A stretch of DNA of 64,000 nt from an uncultured Pelagibacteraceae bacterium (GTDB taxonomy: Bacteria > Pseudomonadota > Alphaproteobacteria > Pelagibacterales > Pelagibacteraceae): positions 1 to 64,000 of the forward strand of contig CACMZL010000001.1 of NCBI GenBank assembly GCA_902618205.1. Reading direction: 5' to 3'. A program made the position numbers and the translations under genes. A model generated the notes under the pieces. That model searched no databases. It was not told the origin of the DNA and saw nothing but the letters and a program-made list of their open reading frames with translations. Shown in pieces: positions 10,294-19,788 of the stretch (the stretch's first letter is position 1; every line of letters begins with the position of its first letter).

Positions 10294-10437
10294 AAATTAT
10301 AACTAAATTGCTAAAAAGTCGCTTGACAGCTTTATAAAATCTTAAAAATTATTATTCTTTTTAAAATTATTTTACTTGAAATAACTTTTTGATTTCTATT
10401 AACTCAACTTATTATTTTAATTAAAGAGGGGTCTTTG

Positions 10438-10809
10438 ATGGAAGAAAATTTCAATAAACATCTAGGTAATAAATTAAAACTTAGACGTTTGGCTTTAGGT
10501 TTAACTCAAACTAAAGTCGCAAAAGCAATAAATGTTACATTTCAACAAATACAAAAATATGAAAAAGGAACAAATGGTGTAAGTTCGATTAGATTACTAC
10601 AACTATCTAACTATCTTAAAGTACCAATAAACTATTTTTTTGAAGATTTTTCAGAATATTTGATAAATTTAGAAAAATCTAAAGAAGGTCATATGAATGT
10701 TAACTATAATTTTTTAGTTAAAGTTTATTCTGAACTTACTCAAGATCAAAAAATTAAGTTTAGTAAAAACATACAGATCAACCAGGTAAATATTTCAAAA
10801 ACAGGATAA
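10438..10809 (+). CDS. XRE-family helix-turn-helix transcriptional regulator
   Basis: Small DNA-binding regulator of about 123 residues. The N-terminal HTH_3 domain (about 8-65) shows LGLTQTKVAKAINVTFQQIQ and YEKGTNGVSSIRLLQLSNYL, the standard Cro/CI arrangement, followed by a short C-terminal tail without recognised ligand domain. ATG at 10438 is preferred over a TTG three bases upstream, given AGAGGGG at 10425-10431. A TTGACA hexamer lies at 10323 in the upstream gap but no convincing -10 was found at the usual distance. Similar short XRE proteins are common in alphaproteobacteria; target genes are unknown. Confidence 0.85.
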   Translation: MEENFNKHLGNKLKLRRLALGLTQTKVAKAINVTFQQIQKYEKGTNGVSSIRLLQLSNYLKVPINYFFEDFSEYLINLEKSKEGHMNVNYNFLVKVYSELTQDQKIKFSKNIQINQVNISKTG

Positions 10810-10821
10810 CAAATTTTAAAT

Positions 10822-10897
10822 TGGCTCCTCGGGCAGGACTCGAACCTGCGACCAATTGATTAACAGTCAACTGCTCTACCAACTGAGCTACCGAGGA
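10822..10897 (-). tRNA. tRNA-Asn (anticodon GTT)
   Basis: On the minus strand: acceptor TCCTCGG/CCGAGGA, D arm GCTC/GAGC, anticodon stem GTTGA/TCAAT around CTGTTAA (anticodon GTT), T arm GCAGG-TTCGAGT-CCTGC, discriminator G and encoded CCA. Lies just after the XRE gene and in tandem with tRNA-Cys. Confidence 0.97.
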
Positions 10898-10949
10898 ATG
10901 TAAAATCACAACTTACTTTTTTTTTATATTATCTCAACAAAATAAATTG

Positions 10950-11023
10950 TGGAGGCAACGCCCGGAATCGAACCGGGATACAAGGATTTGCAATCCTCTG
11001 CGTAACCATTCCGCCACGTTGCC
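10950..11023 (-). tRNA. tRNA-Cys (anticodon GCA)
   Basis: On the minus strand: acceptor GGCAACG/CGTTGCC, anticodon stem GAGGA/TCCTT around loop TTGCAAA (anticodon GCA), T arm CCCGG-TTCGATT-CCGGG, discriminator T and encoded CCA. It is upstream of tRNA-Asn on the same strand, about 50 bases apart, so they may share a transcript. Confidence 0.96.
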
Positions 11024-11138
11024 ATGAATTAAATATTCAATGAGGACATATATAATTAATTTTATAATTTAGTCTATAAATTTAACGGATAATTTCATTG
11101 TTGTTTATTGATATGATTAATTTATAAAATAATTATCC

Positions 11139-13766
11139 ATGAGTTCAGACAAATATATTCACGAAAATGTTGAAAATAAGATTTATTCTTATTGGGAAGA
11201 AAAAAATTTATTTAAACCAAAATCTAACAAAAAACAATTTTCGATAGTTATCCCACCACCGAATGTAACTGGTAGTCTTCATATGGGTCATGCATTAAAT
11301 AATTCTATTCAAGATCTTTTAACTCGATATCATCGAATGAATAATTTTGAGACTTTATGGCAACCTGGAACTGACCATGCAGGTATTGCCACACAAGCAT
11401 TGGTGGAAAAAAAACTTAAATCTGAAGGTATCGATAAAAATGATTTAGGTAGAGAAAAATTCATCAAAAAAGTTTGGGAATGGAAAGGTCAATATGGTGA
11501 TATAATAATTAATCAATTAAAAAAATTAGGTTGTTCTTGTGATTGGTCTAGAAATGCTTTCACTATGGATGAAAATCTATCAAAATCCGTCTTAAAAGTT
11601 TTTGTTGAAATGTATAAAAATGGATTAATTTACAAATCAAAAAAATTGGTAAATTGGGACACTGTTTTAAAAACAGCAATATCAGATTTAGAAGTAGATC
11701 AAAGAGAAGTTAATTCAAAGCTATACCACATCAATTATCCAATAGATGGATCTGATAAATTTATAACTATTGCAACTACTAGACCAGAAACCATGTTAGG
11801 AGATACAGCTGTTGCAGTTAATCCATCAGATGAAAGATATAAATCATTAGTAAATAAAAATGTAATAGTTCCAATAGTTGATAGAAAAATAAAAATTATT
11901 GAAGATGATTATGCAGATCCTGAACAAGGGACTGGAGCTGTTAAAATTACTCCAGCACATGATTTCAATGATTATGAAGTAGGGGAGAGAAACAATTTAG
12001 AAATAATAAATGTTTTTACACCAGATGGTAAAATTAATGAAAATGCTCCTGAAAATTATATCGGACTTGATAGATTTGAAGCTAGAAAAAGAATTTTAAA
12101 AGAACTTTCTGATAAAAACTTATTTGTTAAAGAAGAAAAAATTAAAAATAAAGTTCCTTATGGTGATAGATCTAATTCAATAATTGAACCTTATTTAACG
12201 GAGCAATGGTTTGCAGATGCTAAGAAACTCTCAATAAAAGCTAAAGAAATAGTAAATAATAAAACAACTAATTTTTTTCCTGTTAATTGGACAAAAACAT
12301 ATTTTCAATGGATGGATAATATAGAACCATGGTGTATTTCAAGACAGCTTTGGTGGGGTCATCAAATACCTGCATGGTATGGTCCTGATGGAGAAATATT
12401 TGTAGACGAAACAGAAGAAGGTGCAAATAAATTAGCTAAAGAACATTATAAAAAAGATGTTGAATTAATTAGAGATCCAGATGTTCTTGATACATGGTTT
12501 TCATCTGGTTTATGGCCTTTTGCAACTCTAGGATGGCCAGAAAAAAATGAATATTTAGAGAAATTTTATCCAACTTCAGTATTAGTAACAGGATTTGATA
12601 TCATTTTCTTTTGGGTTGCAAGAATGATTATGTTTGGAATGGAATTTCAAAACAAAGAACCTTTTAAAAATATTTATGTTCATGCATTAGTTAGAGATGA
12701 AAAGGGTCAAAAAATGTCAAAGTCTAAAGGTAATGTTATTGACCCATTAGAGTTAATAGAAAAATATAGTGCTGATGCTTTAAGATTTACACTTTTGTCA
12801 ATGGCATCTCCTGGACGAGATGTAAAGTTATCTGAGGATAGAGTTAAAGGTTATAGAAATTTTTTAAATAAAATATGGAACGCTAACAATTTTCTAATTC
12901 AAAACGATTGTAAATTTGAAAATATAGAAACGCCTAATGATTTAAAACTAAATATCAATAAATGGATATTTGTTGAATTCACTAACACTAATGAAAAGAT
13001 TAAAAAATCAATAGATAGTTATCGATTTGATGAAGCTGCAAGAATTGCATATCAATTTGTATGGCATTCGTTCTGTGATTGGTATTTAGAGTTATCTAAA
13101 ACTGTTTTTTATTCAGAAAATAATGAAAATATTGAAGAAACAAGAAATGTAGCTAGCTTCATATTCACTCAAATTCTAGTTATTTTGCACCCATTCATTC
13201 CATTTTTAACTGAGGAAATATGGTTGAAGAATAAATTGGATAAAGATGGAAACGATTTTCTTATGTTAAAAAACTGGTCTGAAGCCAGTTCCAATAAAGA
13301 TAAAGACTCTGATGAAGTAAATGAAATAATTGAATTTGTCTCATCTATACGGTCTTTTAAAAATGAAATAGAAATAAGCCCCGGGTCATTTGTCAAAATA
13401 TTAGTTAGTAAAATAAATCCAGAAATTAAGAAGTTTATTGAAAATAACTCTAATACATTAAAAAAAATTGGCAGAATTAATGAATTTGTAAATGAAGATA
13501 TTAAAAAACCTTCAGCAAACTTGGTCATTAAAGGTGAAATATTTAAAATTTACTTTGATGAAGATGTAGATTTGTCAAAAATTAAAGAAACACTATTAAA
13601 TAAAAAGAATAAAATTGAGAAAGAAATGGAAAAAATTAATACAAGGCTAAATAATAAAAGTTTTATTGAAAGAGCCCCAAATGATATTGTTGAGCAAGAA
13701 AAGTCTAACTTTATTAATTTAGAAAAAGATGTTAATAAATTAAATTATACTTTAGAAAGTCTATAA
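11139..13766 (+). CDS. valS: Valyl-tRNA synthetase ValS
   Basis: Charges tRNA-Val in the cytoplasm and edits mischarged threonine. 875 residues: class I HIGH motif [16 protein letters not shown] (about 38-53), CP1 editing domain (about 190-340, [36 protein letters not shown]), KMSKS motif [14 protein letters not shown] near residue 530, anticodon-binding domain, and a C-terminal coiled coil. All are expected for ValS. No Shine-Dalgarno is evident. GGATAATT (11087-11094) and its complement AATTATCC (11131-11138) form an inverted repeat that ends exactly at the ATG. The stop overlaps the ilvD ATG by one base. Confidence 0.97.
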   Translation: MSSDKYIHENVENKIYSYWEEKNLFKPKSNKKQFSIVIPPPNVTGSLHMGHALNNSIQDLLTRYHRMNNFETLWQPGTDHAGIATQALVEKKLKSEGIDKNDLGREKFIKKVWEWKGQYGDIIINQLKKLGCSCDWSRNAFTMDENLSKSVLKVFVEMYKNGLIYKSKKLVNWDTVLKTAISDLEVDQREVNSKLYHINYPIDGSDKFITIATTRPETMLGDTAVAVNPSDERYKSLVNKNVIVPIVDRKIKIIEDDYADPEQGTGAVKITPAHDFNDYEVGERNNLEIINVFTPDGKINENAPENYIGLDRFEARKRILKELSDKNLFVKEEKIKNKVPYGDRSNSIIEPYLTEQWFADAKKLSIKAKEIVNNKTTNFFPVNWTKTYFQWMDNIEPWCISRQLWWGHQIPAWYGPDGEIFVDETEEGANKLAKEHYKKDVELIRDPDVLDTWFSSGLWPFATLGWPEKNEYLEKFYPTSVLVTGFDIIFFWVARMIMFGMEFQNKEPFKNIYVHALVRDEKGQKMSKSKGNVIDPLELIEKYSADALRFTLLSMASPGRDVKLSEDRVKGYRNFLNKIWNANNFLIQNDCKFENIETPNDLKLNINKWIFVEFTNTNEKIKKSIDSYRFDEAARIAYQFVWHSFCDWYLELSKTVFYSENNENIEETRNVASFIFTQILVILHPFIPFLTEEIWLKNKLDKDGNDFLMLKNWSEASSNKDKDSDEVNEIIEFVSSIRSFKNEIEISPGSFVKILVSKINPEIKKFIENNSNTLKKIGRINEFVNEDIKKPSANLVIKGEIFKIYFDEDVDLSKIKETLLNKKNKIEKEMEKINTRLNNKSFIERAPNDIVEQEKSNFINLEKDVNKLNYTLESL

Positions 13767-15484
13767 TGCGGAAATTTAATAAAAAAAAACTACCAAGTAG
13801 ATATACAACTGTAGGACCTGACAGAGCTCCACAAAGATCCTTTTATTATGCAATGGATTTAACCGAAAAAGATGTTGCAAAACCTTTTGTAGGTGTTGTT
13901 TCAACATGGAATGAGGCTGCGCCATGCAACATTAATTTGATGAAACAAGCCCAATTTGTAAAGCAAGGTGTGAATTCATCAGGAGGAACACCTAGAGAAT
14001 TTTGCACAATAACAGTTACTGATGGTATCGCTATGGGTCATGAGGGAATGAAATCTTCATTGATTTCAAGAGATGTAATTGCAGACTCTACTGAATTAAC
14101 TGTAAGAGGACATTGTTATGATGCTTTAGTTGGTTTAGCTGGTTGTGATAAATCTTTACCAGGTCTAATGATGTCTATGGTGAGATTAAATATTCCAAGT
14201 GTATTTATTTATGGAGGTTCAATACTTCCAGGTAGATTTGAAGGTAAGGATGTAACTGTTGTTGATGTTTTTGAAGGTGTTGGAAAATATACATCAAAAA
14301 AAATGACAGCTCATGCTCTTAGAAAGTTAGAATTAAAAGCTTGTCCAAGTGCAGGTGCTTGTGGTGGTCAATTTACTGCAAATACAATGGCATGTGTTTC
14401 AGAAGCAATTGGATTAGCCCTACCATATTCAGCAGGAACACCTGCTCCATATAAAGAAAGACACAAGTACGCTATTAACAGCGGTAAAGCGGTAATGAAA
14501 CTTTTAGAAAAAAATATCAGACCAAGAGATATTGTTACAAGAAAAGCATTAGAAAATGCTGCTACAGTTGTTGCTGCAACTGGAGGATCAACTAATGCAG
14601 GTTTACATTTGCCAGCGATTGCAAATGAAATTGGAATTAAATTTGATTTAATGGATGTTGCAAAAATTTTTAAGAGAACTCCTTATCTTGCTGATTTAAA
14701 ACCTGGTGGAAAATATGTTGCTAAAGATATGTGGGAAGCAGGTGGGGTTCCAATGCTTTTAAAAACTCTTTACGATGGGGGATATATCCATGGAGATTGT
14801 ATGACCGTCACTGGAAAGACAATGGAAGAGAATTTAAAAAATGTGAAATTTAATCCAAAACAAAAAGTAATGAGAAGTTATAAAAATCCAATCACGCCAA
14901 CAGGTGGTGTTGTTGGATTAAGAGGTAATTTAGCTCCAGAAGGTGGAATTGTTAAAATTGCAGGTTTGAAAAAATTACAATTTACTGGAAGAGCAAGATG
15001 TTTTGACTCTGAGGAAAAAGCTTACAAAGCAGTAAAAGAAAGAAAATACAAAGACGGCGATATAATTATAATTAGATATGAAGGTCCAAAAGGTGGTCCA
15101 GGAATGAGAGAAATGTTGCAGACAACAGCTGCAATTTATGGACAAGGAAAAGGGGAGAAAGTAGCCCTTATAACGGACGGTAGGTTCTCTGGGGCTACAA
15201 GAGGCTTTTGTATCGGTCATGTGGGTCCTGAGGCCTCTATAGGCGGTCCAATAGCCCTTTTAAAGAACGGAGATATAATTGATATAGATGCAAAAAAGGG
15301 GACTATTAACGTTAGATTAAGTAAAAAAGAGCTTAGTTTGAGAAAAAAGAAATGGAAACAAAGAAAAATGAACTTTGGAAACGGAACTCTTTGGAAATAT
15401 GCTCAAACAGTAGGTCCAGCTTACTTAGGAGCACCTACGCATCCAGGTGGTAAAAACGAGGTTAAAACTTACGCAGATATTTGA
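13766..15484 (+). CDS. ilvD: Dihydroxy-acid dehydratase IlvD
   Basis: Fe-S dehydratase converting 2,3-dihydroxy-isovalerate and 2,3-dihydroxy-3-methylvalerate to the 2-oxo acids of valine and isoleucine synthesis. 572 residues with cluster-binding cysteines in [13 protein letters not shown] and [16 protein letters not shown], and the C-terminal [19 protein letters not shown] signature. Translationally coupled to valS (TAATG) and to the sugar nucleotidyltransferase (ATGA). The next-door location of valine synthesis and valine charging may be only coincidental. Confidence 0.96.
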   Translation: MRKFNKKKLPSRYTTVGPDRAPQRSFYYAMDLTEKDVAKPFVGVVSTWNEAAPCNINLMKQAQFVKQGVNSSGGTPREFCTITVTDGIAMGHEGMKSSLISRDVIADSTELTVRGHCYDALVGLAGCDKSLPGLMMSMVRLNIPSVFIYGGSILPGRFEGKDVTVVDVFEGVGKYTSKKMTAHALRKLELKACPSAGACGGQFTANTMACVSEAIGLALPYSAGTPAPYKERHKYAINSGKAVMKLLEKNIRPRDIVTRKALENAATVVAATGGSTNAGLHLPAIANEIGIKFDLMDVAKIFKRTPYLADLKPGGKYVAKDMWEAGGVPMLLKTLYDGGYIHGDCMTVTGKTMEENLKNVKFNPKQKVMRSYKNPITPTGGVVGLRGNLAPEGGIVKIAGLKKLQFTGRARCFDSEEKAYKAVKERKYKDGDIIIIRYEGPKGGPGMREMLQTTAAIYGQGKGEKVALITDGRFSGATRGFCIGHVGPEASIGGPIALLKNGDIIDIDAKKGTINVRLSKKELSLRKKKWKQRKMNFGNGTLWKYAQTVGPAYLGAPTHPGGKNEVKTYADI

Positions 15485-16686
15485 TGAAAATTAGACCTGT
15501 AATACTTTGTGGTGGTGCAGGAACACGACTTTGGCCCAATTTAAAAAATACTCAAGCAAAACAATTTATTGATTTTGGTGGTTGGACTTTATTACAAAAA
15601 GCTTTTGAAAGAATAAATAATAACTCCTACGATTTTCCAATTATCAGTACAAATCTTAAGTACTTAAAAGATGTAAAGAAAACATTAAAAAAATCTAAAA
15701 TAAAAAAATATAAAATAATATTAGAACCAGCCAAAAAAAATACAGCACCAGCAATTTTAGTGAGTGCTCTAATTAAAGAAATTCCATCTGATCAACCAAT
15801 AATGTTTTTTACTTCAGATCATTTGATTGAAAACCCAAGTATTTTAATAAGATCTTTAAAAACTAATGTTAAAAATTTAAGTGATGAAAATATATTTATA
15901 TTCGGAATTAAACCAACTAGACCATCCAATGAGTACGGATATCTTAAAACAAAAAGTATAAATAGGTTAAACAAAGTTACTAAATTTATTGAAAAACCAA
16001 CAGAGCAAAAAGCCAAAAAGATAATCAAATCCGGAGGCTATTGGAATTCTGGTATGTTTTACTTAAAAAAATCATCAATAATCAATAATTTTAAAAAATA
16101 TCAGACTAGTATCTATAAATCGTGTCTAAAATCTTTAGAAAAATCAAAGATTAGAAATAATACATATTTTTTGAATAAAAAATTCTTTGATAAATGTAAG
16201 GAAATTTCTTTTGATTATGCAATTCTTGAAAAATCAAAAGATATAAACGCGATAAAGCTTAGTATTCAATGGTCAGATCTTGGTAATTGGTTTGAAATAT
16301 CAAAAATATATAAAAAAAATAAAAATAAATACTTTAAGAAGAAAAATGTTTTTCATAGACCATGGGGAAGATATACAAACCTATACGAGGGTAAAAACTT
16401 TTTGGTAAAAGAATTAGTAGTCAATTCTAAGTCTAAATTAAGCTTACAAAAGCATTTTCATCGATCTGAATATTGGACCATTACTGATGGAAAACCTCTA
16501 ATTACATTAAACAAGAAAAATTTCTTTAAAAAACCAGGAGAAAAAATATTTATACCAAGAGAAGCAATTCATCGAATAGAAAATAAATTTAAGAAAAAAG
16601 TAAAAATTATTGAAATACAAACTGGACCTATTTTAAAAGAGACAGATATAGTTAGATATCAAGATATTTACGGTAGAGTGAATTAA
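15484..16686 (+). CDS. Mannose-1-phosphate guanylyltransferase (ManC/AlgA-like, fused cupin)
   Basis: Likely makes GDP-mannose from mannose-1-phosphate and GTP for surface polysaccharide or lipid glycosylation. 400 residues: N-terminal nucleotidyltransferase with CGGAGTRLWPN and the uridylyl/guanylyl lysine region (QAKQF), FTSDH and FIEKPT, and a C-terminal cupin isomerase-like domain (RPWGRYTNLYEG, HFHRSEYW, IPREAIHRIEN). Together these give the type II ManC arrangement, although it is shorter than many homologues. ATG at 15484 overlaps the ilvD TGA and is preferred over a TTG three bases upstream. Isomerase activity of the cupin part is not proven by sequence. Confidence 0.85.
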   Translation: MKIRPVILCGGAGTRLWPNLKNTQAKQFIDFGGWTLLQKAFERINNNSYDFPIISTNLKYLKDVKKTLKKSKIKKYKIILEPAKKNTAPAILVSALIKEIPSDQPIMFFTSDHLIENPSILIRSLKTNVKNLSDENIFIFGIKPTRPSNEYGYLKTKSINRLNKVTKFIEKPTEQKAKKIIKSGGYWNSGMFYLKKSSIINNFKKYQTSIYKSCLKSLEKSKIRNNTYFLNKKFFDKCKEISFDYAILEKSKDINAIKLSIQWSDLGNWFEISKIYKKNKNKYFKKKNVFHRPWGRYTNLYEGKNFLVKELVVNSKSKLSLQKHFHRSEYWTITDGKPLITLNKKNFFKKPGEKIFIPREAIHRIENKFKKKVKIIEIQTGPILKETDIVRYQDIYGRVN

Positions 16687-16694
16687 TACTCTTT

Positions 16695-17534
16695 ATGGAT
16701 ACATTAGTATTTTCTGTCGTTTTATTGGCAGCACTACTTCATGCCACTTGGAATGGCATGGTCAAAAAGCACTCGGATAAAGCAGTTGCTCTAGCAGGTA
16801 TAATTTTAGGTCATATACCTTTTTCAATTGTTGCAATAATCTTATTACCAGCACCCTCAATAGAAAGTATTCCTTATATCTTTGCAAGCATTGTTGTTCA
16901 CATCGGTTATCAATGGTTCTTACTTAAATCATATGAAATAGGAGATTTGACAAAAGTCTACCCTATAGCAAGAGGCACAGGCCCCTTATTTGTAACTGTA
17001 GTCTCAATTTTATTTTTAGGCGTTGTTTTAAATAAGTTTATTTTGATCTCTATTTTCTTAATATGTTTTGGTATTTTTTTTCTTGGTATTTCCGATTATA
17101 AAAACAGTAGCTTAAATGTAATTAAATTTTCTTTTACAACAGGTTTGTTTATTGGCTCATACTCACTCGTAGATGGATATGGAGCAAGAGTGAGTAATTC
17201 TGCAATATCTTTTGTCAGCTGGTCTTTCATATTAAACGCTATGATTTTCCCATTTATTCTTAGTTTAAGAGGTCAAAAGGATATTATTAAAAGGGTTTAT
17301 AGAGAGGGTAAAATGATATTTTTTTACGGTGTAACATTATCTTATGCTAGTTATGCCTTGGCTGTATGGGCATTTACAAAAGCTCCAATACCTGTTGTTA
17401 CATCCTTAAGAGAAACAAGTATTTTATTATCAATATTTATTGGATATTTTTTATTAAAAGAAAGTATCAATTTAAAAAAAATCATATCAATTTTATTTAT
17501 TTTAATAGGTGTGATTGGGATTAAATTATTTTAA
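16695..17534 (+). CDS. EamA/DMT-family transporter
   Basis: Inner-membrane drug/metabolite superfamily protein of 279 residues with about ten membrane helices in two EamA halves (about 3-135 and 145-278). Visible family cues are HATWNGMVKKHSDK after helix 1, the helix-3/4 segment YPIARGTGPLF, and TSLRETSILLSIFIGYFLLKE in the second half. Substrate is not predictable; relatives export amino acids, nucleosides or other metabolites. Starts 8 bases after the guanylyltransferase gene. Confidence 0.85.
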   Translation: MDTLVFSVVLLAALLHATWNGMVKKHSDKAVALAGIILGHIPFSIVAIILLPAPSIESIPYIFASIVVHIGYQWFLLKSYEIGDLTKVYPIARGTGPLFVTVVSILFLGVVLNKFILISIFLICFGIFFLGISDYKNSSLNVIKFSFTTGLFIGSYSLVDGYGARVSNSAISFVSWSFILNAMIFPFILSLRGQKDIIKRVYREGKMIFFYGVTLSYASYALAVWAFTKAPIPVVTSLRETSILLSIFIGYFLLKESINLKKIISILFILIGVIGIKLF

Positions 17535-17654
17535 TTAAATTGTAACAATCTATAAATATTTTTGTCATTAAAGTTTATTAAAAATAATTAACAAAAATTT
17601 TAAATAATAAAACATCTTCATTTCCTCTTTGTTTAAAATTTTGTTGATTAACTA

Positions 17655-17686
17655 CCTTCCCCTTTTTGTTATAAAAAAGGGGAGGG
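17655..17686. terminator. Strong bidirectional terminator hairpin
   Basis: CCTTCCCCTTTTT (17655-17667) pairs with AAAAAGGGGAGGG (17674-17686) with one G-T pair and a short AT-rich loop. The T/A tracts are in the stem, so it can end transcription from the EamA gene on the plus strand and from the small Lys-rich gene on the minus strand. The rest of the 166-base gap shows no feature. Confidence 0.75.
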
Positions 17687-17700
17687 ACAATTTTTATACA

Positions 17701-17910
17701 TTAATTATTTACAGACGCAGGACTCTCACTGGTTTTCTTTTTAGCTAATTTTTTTGCTTTTTTTTCGGCAACTTTTTTTTCAATACCTGCAATTTTTATA
17801 TTAATTTTAGCTAGTTTTTTTTCCTTTAAATTAATCTTATTTTTAAGTTTATCTATTGATTTGATAAACTTTTTTTTTCTTCTTTCATTTTTCTTTAACA
17901 TCTTACCCAT
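17701..17910 (-). CDS. Small lysine-rich protein of unknown function
   Basis: A 69-residue minus-strand protein, very rich in Lys with Arg near the N-terminus (KKNERRKKKFIKSIDKLK) and heptad-like Leu/Ile spacing through the middle (KINLKEKKLAKINIKIAGIEKKVAEKK), ending in a Pro/Ser/Ala tail. It is predicted to be a basic helical or coiled-coil protein and might bind nucleic acid. It has a very strong Shine-Dalgarno, AGGAGG at 17916-17921; the ATG at 17910 gives the best spacing, with GTG and ATG in frame just upstream. It lies between two hairpin/gap regions and is probably a single-gene transcript. Function not recognised. Confidence 0.7.
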   Translation of the reverse strand: MGKMLKKNERRKKKFIKSIDKLKNKINLKEKKLAKINIKIAGIEKKVAEKKAKKLAKKKTSESPASVNN

Positions 17911-17994
17911 CATCACCTCCTATGAAAATTTAAATTATTATATTTAATTTAAATTTCTAAGTAAAATAATTTGTCTAAAATTTTGTTATTAAAA

Positions 17995-18879
17995 TTATAG
18001 TAAAAAATTTACTTTTTTTTGTGAAAATTCAATATCAATCTTATTGTGACATCCAAAATTATCTCCATCAACCTGAACGGGAATTTCAAAATTATTGCAA
18101 TTAATTTGGATACTTTTTGAATAGGTGGTTATAACAGATTTGTTTCTTGATAAATCTCCATAAATAATTATCAAAATAATATAATATATTAATTTTAGCC
18201 TACTTAAATCTTTAAAAACATAAGTTATTAATCTATCATCAAAAATGTTTGACTTATTTATCTTATGATGACCAGCATAATATTTGGTATTAGAACTTAA
18301 TACCCAATCAGCTTGATATTTTTGACCATCAAAGAAAATATCAAGTTTATTATTTTTCATAAATAAAAAATGCTGAAACCCTTTTAAACCAAATATTATC
18401 TTACCAAGTATTTTTTTTATACGTGTATCAATAGAGTGAACAATTTTAGCATCCCAACCAATACCAGCCATTAAAAAAAAATAATTTTTATTTATTTTTA
18501 TAAGATTAGATTGTTTATAATTATTTGATGTTAAAATATTACAAATATCGTCTACTTTTTTATTTATCGATAATTCTGCTTGAAGTAAATTGGCTGTTCC
18601 AGCCGGTATGTACCCAATTGCAAATTTATCATTAAAATCAAAGTCATTTTTTATCAATTCATTGATAGCAAATGATACTGATCCATCTCCACCAGCAACT
18701 ATCAATCTATCATAATTTTTATTTTTAAATTCCAAAAATATTTCTTTCGCCTCTTTTTCAGATTTGGTTTTGAAATAATCTACAGAGTTGTTAATTTTTA
18801 ATTTTTCATAAATCTTATTTACAAATTTTATTTTTTTCCCTGTTGAAGAATTAAGGTTATAAATCAAACAATAATGCAT
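17995..18879 (-). CDS. Diacylglycerol/lipid kinase family protein (DagK catalytic domain)
   Basis: Probable lipid kinase that phosphorylates diacylglycerol or a related lipid. 294 residues; the N-terminal DAGK catalytic domain shows the nucleotide-binding GGDGSVSFAINEL (about 82-95) and GYIPAGTANLL (about 109-120), and the C-terminal beta-rich half has GIGWDAKIVH and a final VQVDGDNFGC strand, as in YegS/DgkB-type kinases. It is transcribed divergently from plcP, with two Pho-box-like repeats in the shared 99-base region. Context suggests it acts on the diacylglycerol released by PlcP, either returning it to phosphatidate or preparing another lipid. A sphingosine-kinase-like role is a sequence-level alternative, but less likely here. 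Confidence 0.85.
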   Translation of the reverse strand: MHYCLIYNLNSSTGKKIKFVNKIYEKLKINNSVDYFKTKSEKEAKEIFLEFKNKNYDRLIVAGGDGSVSFAINELIKNDFDFNDKFAIGYIPAGTANLLQAELSINKKVDDICNILTSNNYKQSNLIKINKNYFFLMAGIGWDAKIVHSIDTRIKKILGKIIFGLKGFQHFLFMKNNKLDIFFDGQKYQADWVLSSNTKYYAGHHKINKSNIFDDRLITYVFKDLSRLKLIYYIILIIIYGDLSRNKSVITTYSKSIQINCNNFEIPVQVDGDNFGCHNKIDIEFSQKKVNFLL

Positions 18880-18910
18880 AATTTTTTCGTAACTAATTTT
18901 TAATAAATCT

Positions 18911-18928
18911 TTAACATTTCAATGACAT
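18911..18928 (-). promoter_or_regulatory. Candidate Pho box upstream of lipid kinase
   Basis: On the minus strand ATGTCAT-TGAA-ATGTTAA: two 7-base direct repeats with a 4-base spacer, as in PhoB sites (consensus half CTGTCAT). The first half fits well, the second weakly. A TATTAA about 10 bases beyond could be the -10 element. The box starts about 32 bases upstream of the kinase ATG. Confidence 0.5.
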
Positions 18929-18946
18929 AAGAATTAAATGATTCGA

Positions 18947-18964
18947 GTTACAGTTGTGTTACAA
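18947..18964 (-). promoter_or_regulatory. Candidate Pho box in the lipid kinase/plcP divergent region
   Basis: On the minus strand TTGTAAC-ACAA-CTGTAAC: 7+4+7 direct repeat with 6 of 7 bases identical between halves, similar to the pstS site (CTGTAAT repeats). Its orientation points toward the lipid kinase, and it ends 14 bases before the plcP ATG, so binding could affect both promoters. Confidence 0.55.
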
Positions 18965-18978
18965 AATAGGTTTTTTTA

Positions 18979-19785
18979 ATGCCCCCGTTATTAAAATATA
19001 AGAGTATATTTATATCTGATGTGCATCTTGGCACCAAAGGTTGTCAGGCTAACAAGCTTTTAGAATTTTTTAAGAATTCAAGATCCGAGAACCTTTATTT
19101 AGTTGGAGATATAATCGATGTTTGGGCAATGCAAAAGAGTTTCTATTGGCCTCAAAAGCATAATGATGTCATACAAAAAATATTGAGAAAAGCGAGGCAC
19201 GGGACAAAAGTATTTTACATAATTGGAAATCATGATGAGGTATTTAGAAAATTTATTCCAATGCATTTAGGTGATATTAAAATAGTAAATAGAGTTATTC
19301 ATGAAACGCAGTTAGGAAAAAAATATTTAGTTGTTCATGGTGATGCTTGGGACGGAGTAATGAAATATGCTAAATGGCTTTCTAAATTAGGAGCTATTGC
19401 CTATGAATTATTACTTAAAATTAATGTTATTATAAATTTTTTTAGAAAATTGATAGGTAAAGACTATTGGTCATTGGCAAAATTTTTAAAATATAAGGTA
19501 AAAAATGCTGTAAAATTTATAGGTGAATATGAAAACACACTTTCTTCATATGCAAAAAGGAAAAAATTTGATGGAATAATTTGTGGACACATACATCATG
19601 CTGAAAATTTAAGTCTTGATGGTGTTAATTATTTAAATTGTGGCGATTGGGTTGAGTCATGTACAGCCTTGGCAGAAAAATATGATGGAACTTTTGAGAT
19701 AATTTATTGGGATAAAAAAAGAAACGAATATATTTCAGAAAATATTGATAATAACAGGATCGGTTCATTCAAAAAAGCATCTTAA
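18979..19785 (+). CDS. plcP: PlcP-like metallophosphoesterase (phospholipase C; LpxH-related)
   Basis: Calcineurin-like phosphoesterase of 268 residues with the full metal-ligand set: SDVHLGTKG (about 13), GDIIDVW (about 42), GNHDE (about 77), VHGDAW (about 112) and CGHIHHAE (about 200). The fold is shared by UDP-2,3-diacylglucosamine diphosphatases and by PlcP, which removes the phosphorylated head group from membrane phospholipids under phosphate limitation. PlcP is preferred because the next gene, 3 bases downstream, is an Agt-like glycosyltransferase, phoR follows, and the pst/pho genes lie beyond. This pairing is known from marine alphaproteobacteria that remodel lipids. Biochemical specificity cannot be read from sequence alone. 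Confidence 0.8.
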   Translation: MPPLLKYKSIFISDVHLGTKGCQANKLLEFFKNSRSENLYLVGDIIDVWAMQKSFYWPQKHNDVIQKILRKARHGTKVFYIIGNHDEVFRKFIPMHLGDIKIVNRVIHETQLGKKYLVVHGDAWDGVMKYAKWLSKLGAIAYELLLKINVIINFFRKLIGKDYWSLAKFLKYKVKNAVKFIGEYENTLSSYAKRKKFDGIICGHIHHAENLSLDGVNYLNCGDWVESCTALAEKYDGTFEIIYWDKKRNEYISENIDNNRIGSFKKAS

Positions 19786-19788
19786 AGA

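Noticed and set aside
10323-10328. TTGACA as a promoter for the XRE gene
   Set aside because: No convincing -10 at 16-18 bases; mentioned only in the gene note.
18979-19785. Annotation as LpxH of lipid A synthesis
   Set aside because: The fold allows it, but coupling to an Agt-like transferase and phoR favours PlcP; kept as an alternative.
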